A DNA stretch of 64,000 nt from Gammaproteobacteria bacterium (GTDB taxonomy: Bacteria > Pseudomonadota > Gammaproteobacteria > Steroidobacterales > Rariloculaceae), in the NCBI GenBank assembly GCA_022820625.1, contig JAJEFE010000070.1:1-64000 (forward strand), given 5' to 3'. Both the position numbers and the translations under genes were made by a program. The notes under the pieces are model-generated. The model was given only the letters and a program-made list of their open reading frames with translations. It searched no databases and was not told the origin of the DNA. Positions within the stretch are counted from its first letter, which is position 1, and each line of letters begins with the position of its first letter. Positions 9,901 to 17,610 of the stretch are shown here, one piece after another.

Positions 9901-10614
9901 ATGAACACGGCGCAGAGGTCGGTATTGAGGCGTGAAACGGTCACACGCCGGCGCTTTCTCACCGCATCCGCCCTGGCTGCACTCGCCATTTCGCGACCGG
10001 CGCCGATGCTCGCCCAGGGCAAACGGGTCATCATCGTCGGGGCGGGCCTCTCCGGACTGTACGCTGCCCGGCTTCTGGAACAGGCGGGCCTGGAAGTGGT
10101 CGTTGTAGAGGCTCGCGAGCGGGTCGGCGGGCGCGTACTGACACTCGACGATATCGAAGGACGGCCCGAAGCCGGCGGTAATCTCATTGGTGCGAACTAC
10201 GGCCGGTTGCTGTCGGTGGCCGTGCAGACGGATGTCGCCATGCGCCCTTCGAACGACGTCGAATCGCTGCCCACCGCTTACCTGATCAACGGCGACAGTT
10301 GCGACCGCTATGACAGGCAGGGGGACGAGGAAGCCGCTCGCCAGATTCTTGAGGACCTGTTTGGAACTTACCCGGGCGCTCGCGGAATCGTACGGCTGGA
10401 GAAACTGGTTCGCTGGCATCTGGATGCCTTCAGCCAGGGAAGCTGGGCCGTGTGGGCACCGGGGCAGATCGGCCGGTACTTCGCCGCGCTGCACCAGCCG
10501 GCGGGTTCGATCCATTTCGCCGGAGAACATACCGCTTACGCGTATTCCGGCATGGAAGGGGCCATGGAATCCGGCGAGCGGGCGGCGCTGGAAGTGCTGA
10601 GAGAACTGTCGTGA
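9901..10614 (+). pseudogene. Internally deleted flavin amine oxidase
   Basis: The N-terminus has a Tat-like RRRFLTASALAALA signal (about residues 16-29), then the FAD-binding VIIVGAGLSGLYAARLLEQAG (residue 43 on) and EARERVGGRV. The C-terminus has IHFAGEHTAYAYSGMEGAMESGERAA, the second FAD-contacting motif of flavin monoamine oxidases. The whole protein is only 237 aa, whereas this family is usually about 430-480 aa, and the substrate-binding middle is missing, with the join around residues 120-145. The reading frame is intact, so this is an in-frame internal deletion. Its stop overlaps the GTG of the cytochrome gene, so it may persist as a coupling leader. Catalytic activity is unlikely; a minimal electron-transfer flavoprotein is the alternative. 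Confidence 0.65.
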
Positions 10615-11081
10615 AACACGCGCCGGGCATCGCGGTCCTGACGGCCGTGCTGCTCGCCCTGCCGGTTGGGAGCACATCCCAGGATCACGCCCGGACGGAC
10701 GGGGACACCGCGCCGACGGTGGAACCGGGAGCTGCGGATTCGGCCGCCGGGAACGGGAGTGGCTTGTCCGGCGAATACCTGTTCCTGGCCTGCGTCGGCT
10801 GTCACAGCCTGGATCCGGCGGATACCTATCTCGTGGGGCCTCACCTTGCGGGCATCGAGGGACGCCAGGCGGGCGAATTGGCGGACTACGCCTATTCCCC
10901 AGCGCTTGCCGAAGCATCCTTGGTGTGGGACCGCAATGTGCTGTTCAGTTGGATCGTGGCGGGGGAGAGCCTGCTCCCCAGCACCCACATGCTGTATCAC
11001 AACCACCTGGAGCCGGACGAGGTTTTCCGGCTGATCGATTTCCTTGAAGCAAGCGGCGAACCGCAAGCTGCGCAGCGATGA
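10611..11081 (+). CDS. Secreted class I c-type cytochrome
   Basis: Small exported haem protein (156 aa). A GTG start overlaps the preceding TGA and gives a signal peptide (HAPGIAVLTAVLLALPVG). One haem attachment site, CVGCH, lies at residues 61-65 and a candidate distal Met at about 127 (STHMLYH), matching the cytochrome c552/c2 layout. After the signal there is an acidic low-complexity linker, so it may be tethered or periplasmic. It sits between two flavoprotein genes and probably accepts electrons from a periplasmic or membrane-facing dehydrogenase. The track ORF begins too far upstream, inside the flavoprotein gene. Confidence 0.88.
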   Translation: MKHAPGIAVLTAVLLALPVGSTSQDHARTDGDTAPTVEPGAADSAAGNGSGLSGEYLFLACVGCHSLDPADTYLVGPHLAGIEGRQAGELADYAYSPALAEASLVWDRNVLFSWIVAGESLLPSTHMLYHNHLEPDEVFRLIDFLEASGEPQAAQR

Positions 11082-11171
11082 CGCGAACCGACATTGTAAT
11101 CGCCACGCTCGTCATCCATCGGGGCGTGCCGGTCGACATCGGCCGAGCCACCCTGCCGAATAGAACCCGGA

Positions 11172-12740
11172 ATGATTGACGACGCCCTGATCGAACGCCT
11201 GGCCGCGGCGGTCGGCGAGTCGGCGGTAAGCCGCGATCCCCGGCCTTGCAAATACCTGGCCGAAGACATCTTTGCACGGGAGCTTCCGGCCGGCGCGGTG
11301 GTGCGGCCGGACAGCCGGCAGGCGCTTGTGGAAGTGGTCCGCGAAACGGTGGCTGCGGGCCATGCGGTGATCGTCCGCGGCGGCGGCATGTCCTACAGCC
11401 TGGGCTACGTGCCCGCCGAACCCGACTCGGTTCTGATCGACATGCGCGGCCTGAACCGTATCCTGGAAATCAACCGCGAGGACATGTCCGTCACCGTGGA
11501 GGCCGGTACGACCTGGCGGGACCTTCACCTGGCGCTGAAGGACGCCGAACTGAGGACGCCGTACTGGGGCACGCTCTCGGGCATCCATGCCACTGTGGGG
11601 GGGAGCCTTTCCCAGAACAGTATTTTCTGGGGATCCGGGCGTTACGGGTCGGCTGCCGAGTCCGTTCTCGGCATGGAAATCGTGCTGGCGGACGGCTCCC
11701 TGCTGCGCACCGGCTCGGCGGGCCAGGTCCACGCCGCGCCCTTCTTCCGCCACCACGGGCCCGACCTGACCGGGTTGTTCTGCGGCGACTGCGGCGCCCT
11801 GGGTGTCAAGGCCGCGGTAACCCTGCGCCTGCTCCCCCGATACCGGGACCGGGCCTTCGGCGCCTTCGCCTTCGACGACCACCGGGCCACGCTGATGGCC
11901 ATGGCGGAGGTTTCCCGCCGCGACCTGACCATGGAATGTTTCGGCTTCGATCCCTTCCTGCAGCGCCAGCGCATGCGCCGGGAAAGCCTCGCGGGCGACG
12001 CGAAACGGCTCATGGGCGTGATGAAGTCCGCCGAAGGCGTCGGCCAGGCGCTGGCCGGGGGCGCCCGCGTGGCGCTGGCAGGGCGCCGCTTCATGGAGGA
12101 CGTTGCGTGGTCGTTCGCCGCGATGATCGAGGAACGTTCTGCGGAGGCGGCCGAGCGGGGCATGCAGGCCGTGCGGGACATTGCGGCCGAACACGGCGGG
12201 CGGGAGTTGCCGGACAGCGTCCCCAGGATACTGCGGGCCAATCCCTTCGGGCCGCTGAACAACATCATCGGGCCCGAGGGCGAGCGCTGGGTGCCCGTCC
12301 ACGGAATCGTCCCCCACTCCCGCGCCGTGGCGGCCATGGACGCCATATTGGCGCTGCTTGAACGCGAGGCAGCGCGGTTGGAGGAGCACCGGATCGGTGT
12401 CGGCCACCTGCTGGCGACGGTGCGCACCAACGGCACGGTGCTGGAACCGGTTTTCTTCTGGCCGGATTCACTGGAGGAAATCCACCGCCGCACCGTCGAG
12501 CCGCAACACCTGCGCCGCGTCGGGGGCTTTCCCGAAAACCTGGCCGCCCGGACCGCCGTGCACGAAATCCGCGCGGCGCTCATCCGGCTGTTCACGGACC
12601 TGGGGGCGGCGCACCTGCAGCTCGGCAAGTCCTACCTTTACCGCGAGGGACTGCGGCCTGCGAACTGGAAGCTCATCACGGCGCTCAAACGCCAACTGGA
12701 CCCCACCGGCCGCCTCAATCCGGGAGCGCTGGGACTGTGA
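11172..12740 (+). CDS. FAD_binding_4 oxidoreductase (glycolate/lactate dehydrogenase-like)
   Basis: Flavoprotein of 522 aa in the PCMH/VAO group. The FAD-binding part shows VVRPDSRQALVEVV, VIVRGGGMSYSLGY, VEAGTTWRDLHLAL and TVGGSLSQNSIFWGSGRYG, the usual pyrophosphate-binding segments, and the C-terminal half is the substrate-cap region. There is no signal peptide. Relatives oxidise 2-hydroxy acids, aldonolactones or phenolic alcohols; the substrate here is not evident. It lies 90 bp after the cytochrome gene and its stop overlaps the GTG of the following hydrolase, so the cytochrome could be its electron acceptor only if the two meet at the membrane. Confidence 0.85.
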   Translation: MIDDALIERLAAAVGESAVSRDPRPCKYLAEDIFARELPAGAVVRPDSRQALVEVVRETVAAGHAVIVRGGGMSYSLGYVPAEPDSVLIDMRGLNRILEINREDMSVTVEAGTTWRDLHLALKDAELRTPYWGTLSGIHATVGGSLSQNSIFWGSGRYGSAAESVLGMEIVLADGSLLRTGSAGQVHAAPFFRHHGPDLTGLFCGDCGALGVKAAVTLRLLPRYRDRAFGAFAFDDHRATLMAMAEVSRRDLTMECFGFDPFLQRQRMRRESLAGDAKRLMGVMKSAEGVGQALAGGARVALAGRRFMEDVAWSFAAMIEERSAEAAERGMQAVRDIAAEHGGRELPDSVPRILRANPFGPLNNIIGPEGERWVPVHGIVPHSRAVAAMDAILALLEREAARLEEHRIGVGHLLATVRTNGTVLEPVFFWPDSLEEIHRRTVEPQHLRRVGGFPENLAARTAVHEIRAALIRLFTDLGAAHLQLGKSYLYREGLRPANWKLITALKRQLDPTGRLNPGALGL

Positions 12741-13651
12741 TCCGGCGCGCTTACCTGCAACACGCCGACGCACGTCAGACGCACTACCGGCGCGCCGGAA
12801 CCGGCGAGCCGTTGATTCTGTTGCATCCCTCCCCGTTGTCGTCGAGTTGGATGGAACCGGTGATGGTCGCCCTGCAGGGCACAGCGGACACCATCGCCCC
12901 GGATACGCCGGGCTATGGCGCCTCCGATCCGCTCCCCGGACCGACGGGCAGCCCCGGCACGAACAAACGGCAGTCCGGCTCCACCGACGATCTCACCCCC
13001 TATACACAATGGCTCCACGAGCTCATCCTGACGCTGGGTTTCCGGCAGGTGGGACTTTACGGGTCGGCCACCGGTGCGCAGATTGCCATCGAGTTTTCCC
13101 GCGCCTGCCCGGAAGCGACACGCTTCGTGGTGCTCGACAACGTGGCGCACTTCACCGCCGGGGAGCGGGAGGAGATGCTGGCGCGGTACTTTCCGGACCT
13201 CTCGCCGCGCGCGGACGGCGGGCACCTCCAAGCAGCCTGGGCGATGGTCAGCGGACTATGGCAGTGGTTCCCGTGGTATCGGCAGGACGACGACCACCGC
13301 ATCGCCGCGGCGCCCGATGGGGGCTCCGGGGAGACGCTTCAGCGGATGCTGGTGGATCACCTCGGCGCCGGGCCCGGCTATGCGCGAGCCTACCGCGCCG
13401 CGATGCGCAACGAGGATGCGTCCAGACTGCAGGGCATCGCCGTCCCGGTACGGATCATCCGCTGGCAAGGCAGCCTGCTGCGCCGCTACGCTGACCGTCT
13501 GGATGACTTCGACTGGCCGAAACACATCAGGATGGTCCCGTGCGGACCCGGAATGGAAGAACGCCTGGACGCCATCCGGAGCGCCGTGGACGAACTCAAC
13601 GACGCCCTGACTGGCATCGAGCGCCCGGCTACGGATTCGCTCCGTCGATGA
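12737..13651 (+). CDS. Alpha/beta-hydrolase-fold protein lacking the catalytic nucleophile
   Basis: Fold features are clear: LILLHPSPLSSSWMEPVMVAL (oxyanion strand), APDTPGYGASDPLP and the nucleophile-elbow strand VGLYGSATGAQIAIEF. In the G-x-Nuc-x-G alignment the nucleophile position (about residue 111) is Ala, and no His sits at the usual place near the C-terminus (MVPCGPGMEERLDAI). It therefore cannot be a classic serine hydrolase; a lyase, a cofactor-independent oxygenase-like role or a structural role are possible. The hydrolase at 34545 belongs to the same subgroup and has His at the elbow. The GTG start overlaps the upstream stop, and the 3' end overlaps the convergent gene by 23 bp. 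Confidence 0.75.
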   Translation: MIRRAYLQHADARQTHYRRAGTGEPLILLHPSPLSSSWMEPVMVALQGTADTIAPDTPGYGASDPLPGPTGSPGTNKRQSGSTDDLTPYTQWLHELILTLGFRQVGLYGSATGAQIAIEFSRACPEATRFVVLDNVAHFTAGEREEMLARYFPDLSPRADGGHLQAAWAMVSGLWQWFPWYRQDDDHRIAAAPDGGSGETLQRMLVDHLGAGPGYARAYRAAMRNEDASRLQGIAVPVRIIRWQGSLLRRYADRLDDFDWPKHIRMVPCGPGMEERLDAIRSAVDELNDALTGIERPATDSLRR

Positions 13652-14522
13652 TCTTCCTGAAGTAGGTCCACGAAGTCTCGTTGGGCCTGGAATCATCCAC
13701 CGGCGGCGGTACTGCGTACTCGGGATAGTTGGCGGCTATTTCGGCCTTCATCACGACTGACAACTGCTCGAAACTCTCCAGCTTGCGGCCCATGGCGTTG
13801 AAGTACATCATCCCGGCCCGGTTGCCCATCTGCATCCAGGGCAGCCATGGCGCCAGCCGCACCCAGGAGACGATCGGGTAGGCCACCGGTACTGCGGCAT
13901 CCAGAAGCGCCCGGGTATCGCCGTTGAAGTCGAAGATCTCCGTGGCGTGGTAGGTGCCTCCGACGTAGTCCTGGTAGTCGCCTCCCAACGGATTGCGGTA
14001 GAACAGCGGCACTTCGATCCGCCACATCCACACGCCGTTCATGTCATTGAGCTCGAAGGGAGTAACTTCGCCGTCGGGGGTGCGGCCGAAGGTCGGCCGC
14101 CCGTTGACCGGGTCGTTGGCGACGTGAACGACCTCGTTGTCGGCGCCGGTCCAGGGATTGGCGAAGGTCCGCAACACCTCGTTGGTTTCCGGGTCCAGGT
14201 AAAGCATGATCTCGCGCGAGACCATCCGATAGCCGACACCGCGGACCGGGTCCTCGATGGCCACGCACTGGCGGATGTTCATGCCGTCCAGGTTGAACAG
14301 GTGGCGGTCGCGTTCCCCGGGCACGCGCGACCAGGCGCGCCCGAACCACTGGTACACCTGCGGCGAACTGTCTTCGAGGGAGCAATGGATCTTGCGATTC
14401 AACTGAACGTAGCCTTCCGCGGTCGCGGGATCGATCGCGTTGTCCTGGGCAAGCGCCGAGCCGTACAGCAGTCCGGCGGCCAACATCAATCCGGGCGCCG
14501 CAAGGGAGGGTCTTGTCTTCAT
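13629..14522 (-). CDS. Exported DUF1838-like protein
   Basis: Protein of 297 aa with an N-terminal signal (MKTRPSLAAPGLMLAAGLLY...ALAQ). The mature part has YVQLNRKIHCSLEDS, VGYRMVSREIMLYLDPETNEVL and a tryptophan-rich C-terminus, a pattern I recall from the DUF1838 family; that assignment is from memory and needs a profile search. The biochemical role of that family is unknown to me. It is divergent from the DUF1330 gene and shares with it the AT-rich intergenic region holding an imperfect palindrome at 14595-14615. It is convergent with the upstream hydrolase, with overlapping 3' ends. Confidence 0.65.
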   Translation of the reverse strand: MKTRPSLAAPGLMLAAGLLYGSALAQDNAIDPATAEGYVQLNRKIHCSLEDSSPQVYQWFGRAWSRVPGERDRHLFNLDGMNIRQCVAIEDPVRGVGYRMVSREIMLYLDPETNEVLRTFANPWTGADNEVVHVANDPVNGRPTFGRTPDGEVTPFELNDMNGVWMWRIEVPLFYRNPLGGDYQDYVGGTYHATEIFDFNGDTRALLDAAVPVAYPIVSWVRLAPWLPWMQMGNRAGMMYFNAMGRKLESFEQLSVVMKAEIAANYPEYAVPPPVDDSRPNETSWTYFRKIIDGANP

Positions 14523-14594
14523 TGGTTAACTCCTGCGAGCGGTTCGACCGTAGAATCGGCAGGGAACCGCAGGAACCGTATTCGTTCGTATAAA

Positions 14595-14615
14595 GATATG
14601 TCAATATAACATGTC
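14595..14615. promoter_or_regulatory. Imperfect palindrome in divergent promoter region
   Basis: GATATGT and ACATGTC flank a 7-nt AT-rich centre, with one mismatch between arms. It lies 40 bp before the DUF1330 start and 70 bp before the DUF1838-like start. The centre and left arm contain an ATATTGACATAT-like core on the minus strand, related to the TGATATA sites elsewhere in the catabolic block. Binding is inferred. Confidence 0.35.
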
Positions 14616-14654
14616 AGCGGGCGCGTGGACCGGTTGCGGGCATTGGAGGCAGAC

Positions 14655-14960
14655 ATGGCAGCGTATCTCGTGGTGGAGGCGGTCATCACCGACCGGAAGA
14701 AATTCGCCGCCTACGCGCAGCGGGTGCCCGATGCGGTGGCCCGGGCCGGGGGCGAATACATCGTGCTGGGCGGCGAAGCCGAGACGCTTGAAGGCGACTG
14801 GGGCGAGGAGCGGCTGGTGGTACACCGATGGCCGGACATGGCCTCGGCGCGCCGTTTCTGGCAATCCGACGAGTACCAAACAATCAAACGCTTGCGGGAG
14901 GGCACCGGCCGGTTCCGGGTGATGCTGGTGGACGGCTGTCCGACGGGCGAGGAACAGTGA
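14655..14960 (+). CDS. DUF1330 family protein
   Basis: Small ferredoxin-like-fold protein of 101 aa. The features AAYLVVEAVITDRKKFAAYAQRVPDAVARAGGEYIVLGGEAETLEG and VHRWPDMASARRFWQSDEYQTIKRLREG match the DUF1330 dimeric alpha-beta barrel family. The start is ATG 14655 because GGAGG precedes it by about 5 nt; the ORF track begins 30 nt earlier without a ribosome-binding site. The stop overlaps the GTG of the nitrilase-like gene (GTGA), giving translational coupling. Relatives often accompany catabolic enzymes, but no reaction is established. Confidence 0.85.
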   Translation: MAAYLVVEAVITDRKKFAAYAQRVPDAVARAGGEYIVLGGEAETLEGDWGEERLVVHRWPDMASARRFWQSDEYQTIKRLREGTGRFRVMLVDGCPTGEEQ

Positions 14961-16054
14961 GCCGGAACGCGGAATCGGCCGCCGTGGAATCGGAATCCGT
15001 CGCCCCCGTGCAACCCTACGCGGCCCTGGCGTTGCAGGTCCGTTGCTACGCGGTCAACGAATGCCGCGGCGCCGACGAGTCCCGGGCGCGAATGCGCGAA
15101 GCGATCGAACGCTGCGACAGCCTTGTACGGAGCAGCAAGCGCTTCGTCCAGACGTACAGCGGTGACACGGTAAGGTTGGTGGTGCTGCCGGAATACTTTC
15201 TCAGCGGCTTTCCGCAGGGGGAGACCGCCGCAGAGTGGCAGGCCCGCGCCTGTCTGCAGCCGGACGGCGCCGAATACCTGATGCTGGGCCAGGTCGCCCG
15301 CGACAACGATGCCTGGCTGTCGGGCAACGCCTACGAAATCGACAGCCATTTCCCCGAACTGTACTTTCAGACCAGTTTCATCATCGACCCGGACGGCGAA
15401 TGCAAGTTGCGCTATCGACGGCTGATTTCGATGTATTCACCCACGCCCCACGACGTCCTGGACCGGTACCTCGATATCTATGGTGAACAGTCGCTTTTCC
15501 CGGTAGTGGACACTGAACTCGGGCGACTGGCCTGCGTCGCCTCCGAGGAAATCCTGTTTCCTGAAATCTGCCGCGCCCTGACGCTGAACGGCGCCGAGGT
15601 CATCTGTCACTCGTCAAGCGAAATGGGCAGTCCCCGCGTCACCCCGAAGAATACCGCGAAGCGGGCGCGCGCCTTCGAGAACCTCGCTTACATCGTTTCC
15701 GCCAACAGCGGCGGCATTTCAGGGCTTCGCTTTCCGGCCGAGTCCACAGACGGCCATTCCCAGGTGGTCGATTACAGGGGCCACGTACTCGCCGAAGCCG
15801 GACCCGGCGATTCCATGTGTGCCTTCGCGGAAGTTGACGTCGAAGCGCTGCGCCGTACGCGCCGCAAGCCGTCGATGAGCAACATGCTGGCCCGGCAGCG
15901 CCTGGAACTGTTCAACAACGTCTATGCAGGCGCGGGAGTCTATCCGGCCAACACCCTGCTGGAAGGTGACGCGGACACGGTCCCGGGAAGGGCGTTCTAC
16001 AAGGAAAGGCTGCGCCGGGCGATCCGCCGCTTGCGCGACCGCGGCTGCATTTAG
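14957..16054 (+). CDS. Nitrilase-superfamily protein without catalytic Cys and Lys
   Basis: Carbon-nitrogen hydrolase fold of 365 aa. The catalytic Glu is present (VVLPEYFLSGF, about E79). The second triad position, normally Lys in a YRK motif, reads LRYRRLIS (Arg about 155). The nucleophile position, normally Cys before W/D, reads GRLACVASEEILFPEICR, placing Ser (about 196) where Cys should be; the Cys three residues earlier is out of register. The frame is long and clean, so this is not decay. It may be a substrate-binding pseudoenzyme or use altered chemistry. The GTG start is chosen for its overlap with the DUF1330 stop and an upstream GAGG. Confidence 0.8.
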   Translation: MSRNAESAAVESESVAPVQPYAALALQVRCYAVNECRGADESRARMREAIERCDSLVRSSKRFVQTYSGDTVRLVVLPEYFLSGFPQGETAAEWQARACLQPDGAEYLMLGQVARDNDAWLSGNAYEIDSHFPELYFQTSFIIDPDGECKLRYRRLISMYSPTPHDVLDRYLDIYGEQSLFPVVDTELGRLACVASEEILFPEICRALTLNGAEVICHSSSEMGSPRVTPKNTAKRARAFENLAYIVSANSGGISGLRFPAESTDGHSQVVDYRGHVLAEAGPGDSMCAFAEVDVEALRRTRRKPSMSNMLARQRLELFNNVYAGAGVYPANTLLEGDADTVPGRAFYKERLRRAIRRLRDRGCI

Positions 16055-16069
16055 CAGTTACGTGGCAAG

Positions 16070-16558
16070 TCAGTTGTTGACGTCCACAAGCTGAAACCGC
16101 GTCACGGGCTCCCAAGCTGACCGCTGGCGTTGAATGACCTGCCAGGTTGCCCCGTCCGGACCGCTCACCACGAAGTCATGGTGGGTGAATTCGCTGGCGC
16201 CCAGCGGCGAGTGCTCTCCGATCACGCCATAGCCGGGAATGGTATAGCCGTAGCGCTGGAAGAAAACGTGGTTGAACCATTGCCCGTAGACAGCCATCTC
16301 GCGGACGCCGACGCGGCGGTTGACGATGCTGGGCGTGCCCTCCGTGGCATTGTAGAGATCGTCGTAGACGGGGCCGGCGAGCAACCAGGGTTCTCCCGCC
16401 CCATCGCGAAGGTCGGCGAATACATCCGCAATCCGAAAGATGTCCGAGGTGCGCATCACCGCCATCCGCGTACCCACGGATTGCGGGGGCGCGAAGCCGA
16501 CCCCGGGTCCCAGGGGCGTTGCCCACACCAGCAACCGCAACAGGCCATGAGCATCCAC
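16070..16558 (-). CDS. Hypothetical protein, possibly a 5'-truncated gene
   Basis: I do not recognise this family. The reading frame from a GTG gives 162 residues with a convincing protein-like composition: FADLRDGAGEPWLLAGPVYDDLY, GYTIPGYGVIGEHSPLGASEF and ATWQVIQRQRSAWEPVTRFQL. There is no signal peptide or membrane segment. The same frame stays open from directly after the GntR stop codon with no good start codon or ribosome-binding site, so it may be the tail of a longer gene whose 5' end was lost, or it may be read through coupling with the regulator gene. It converges on the nitrilase-like gene with a 15-bp gap. Confidence 0.5.
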   Translation of the reverse strand: MDAHGLLRLLVWATPLGPGVGFAPPQSVGTRMAVMRTSDIFRIADVFADLRDGAGEPWLLAGPVYDDLYNATEGTPSIVNRRVGVREMAVYGQWFNHVFFQRYGYTIPGYGVIGEHSPLGASEFTHHDFVVSGPDGATWQVIQRQRSAWEPVTRFQLVDVNN

Positions 16559-16669
16559 GGCGCCGTTCTGCAGCCGAATGCTTCGAAGGGCCGAATCGAC
16601 GCCGTAGATCTCCGGCGCCGGCTGGCGCTGACCCGTCGCCCCCGGCCGGCCTCGGATGATGCAGCCCGT

Positions 16670-17446
16670 CTAGTCGATTTCCAGGTCCATCTCGTACTGG
16701 AAATGTTCCGGGTTGTAGAGCACGTGCAGGTGGTCGTGCATGTGTTCGCCGTCGACGTGCTTGTTGAACGAGCGCCGGACGAGGCTCAGCAGGGCGCTGC
16801 CCTGCTTGACGTTGAGCGCTTCGGACGCTTCGGCGCCGGCCTCGGTGGCGCTGAGGGTCTGGGTGACGTGGGTCACCTCCAGGCCGTTCTCCCGGAAGTA
16901 GGACAGCCTGGGCGTATTTTCGAAGATGGCCGGGTCCTCCGGCATGTCCACTCCCACCGTCCAGCTCACGTAGTAGCCGAAATCCATCTTGTCGCGCTGA
17001 CGCACCCGGATGAGATGCAGCGCCCGTTCGCCCGGCTTGAGTCCGAGTTCGTCGCGGACTGCCTGGGGCGGCTCCTGCAGGCTGCAACGCAGGACGCGGG
17101 CGCGGCTGTTCCTCGCCATGGTCTCGATTTCCTGCAGCATGCCCACCAGGGGCGCCTTCACCGGCCGGGGCGAATACTTGTAGGTTACGTGGGTGCCCTT
17201 GCCGCGGCGGCGTTCCAGCAGCCCCTCCCCGGCCAGGTCGTCCATGGCCCGTTTGGCCGTGATCCTTGACACGCTGAACAGTGTCGCCAGCACTTCCTCC
17301 GTGGGCATTCTCGTTCCGAAGGGCAGCGTGCCGTCGAGAATGAGCGTCTTCAGCAGGCCGTAGAGCTGAAAGTACAGCGGGGTGGGAGAGTTCTTGTCCA
17401 GTTCCTTGAACTGGGATTCGCCCAACAGGGTGTCGAATGCGGTCAT
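16670..17446 (-). CDS. GntR-family regulator with UTRA ligand domain (HutC subfamily)
   Basis: Transcription factor of 258 aa. The winged helix occupies about residues 20-95 (PLYFQLYGLLKTLILDGTL, MPTEEVLATLFSVSRITAKRAMDDLAGEGLLERRRGKGTHV), followed by a UTRA effector domain (ALHLIRVRQRDKMDFGYYVSW... ending in FQYEMDLEID). The start at 17446 (MTAFDTLLGESQF) is preferred; the longer ORF runs into the AT-rich control region. It is divergent from the MFS/CoA-transferase operon with a palindrome-rich gap between them, the usual arrangement for an autoregulated local repressor. The effector could be an acid or CoA ester of the neighbouring pathway (inference). Confidence 0.9.
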   Translation of the reverse strand: MTAFDTLLGESQFKELDKNSPTPLYFQLYGLLKTLILDGTLPFGTRMPTEEVLATLFSVSRITAKRAMDDLAGEGLLERRRGKGTHVTYKYSPRPVKAPLVGMLQEIETMARNSRARVLRCSLQEPPQAVRDELGLKPGERALHLIRVRQRDKMDFGYYVSWTVGVDMPEDPAIFENTPRLSYFRENGLEVTHVTQTLSATEAGAEASEALNVKQGSALLSLVRRSFNKHVDGEHMHDHLHVLYNPEHFQYEMDLEID

Positions 17447-17476
17447 GGGCAAAAGGGTGATCCTGCTTCCGCATAA

Positions 17477-17577
17477 TGATATATCAACTACAGCGTAACT
17501 CGGAAGCAAGTGCACGTCCTTGGTAAGGACTCACTCTGTTTGCAAGTTACGCTTAATGATAATACATTAGGTCATTA
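17477..17577. promoter_or_regulatory. Divergent control region with palindromes
   Basis: The gap between the GntR gene and the MFS operon contains the perfect 10-bp palindrome TGATATATCA (17477-17486) and a second symmetric pair TAATGA (17554-17559) and TCATTA (17572-17577). The sequence TAATGATA occurs twice. These are good candidates for regulator binding sites and for the promoters of both genes. The symmetry is seen directly; function is inferred from position next to the GntR gene. Confidence 0.45.
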
Positions 17578-17610
17578 CCCGCCGCCGTCGAGAATTGCCC
17601 GGACCGCACC

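Noticed and set aside
9853-10917. 354-aa minus-strand ORF opposite the flavoprotein and cytochrome genes
   Set aside because: It lies opposite frames with clear FAD and haem motifs and has no recognisable domain itself.
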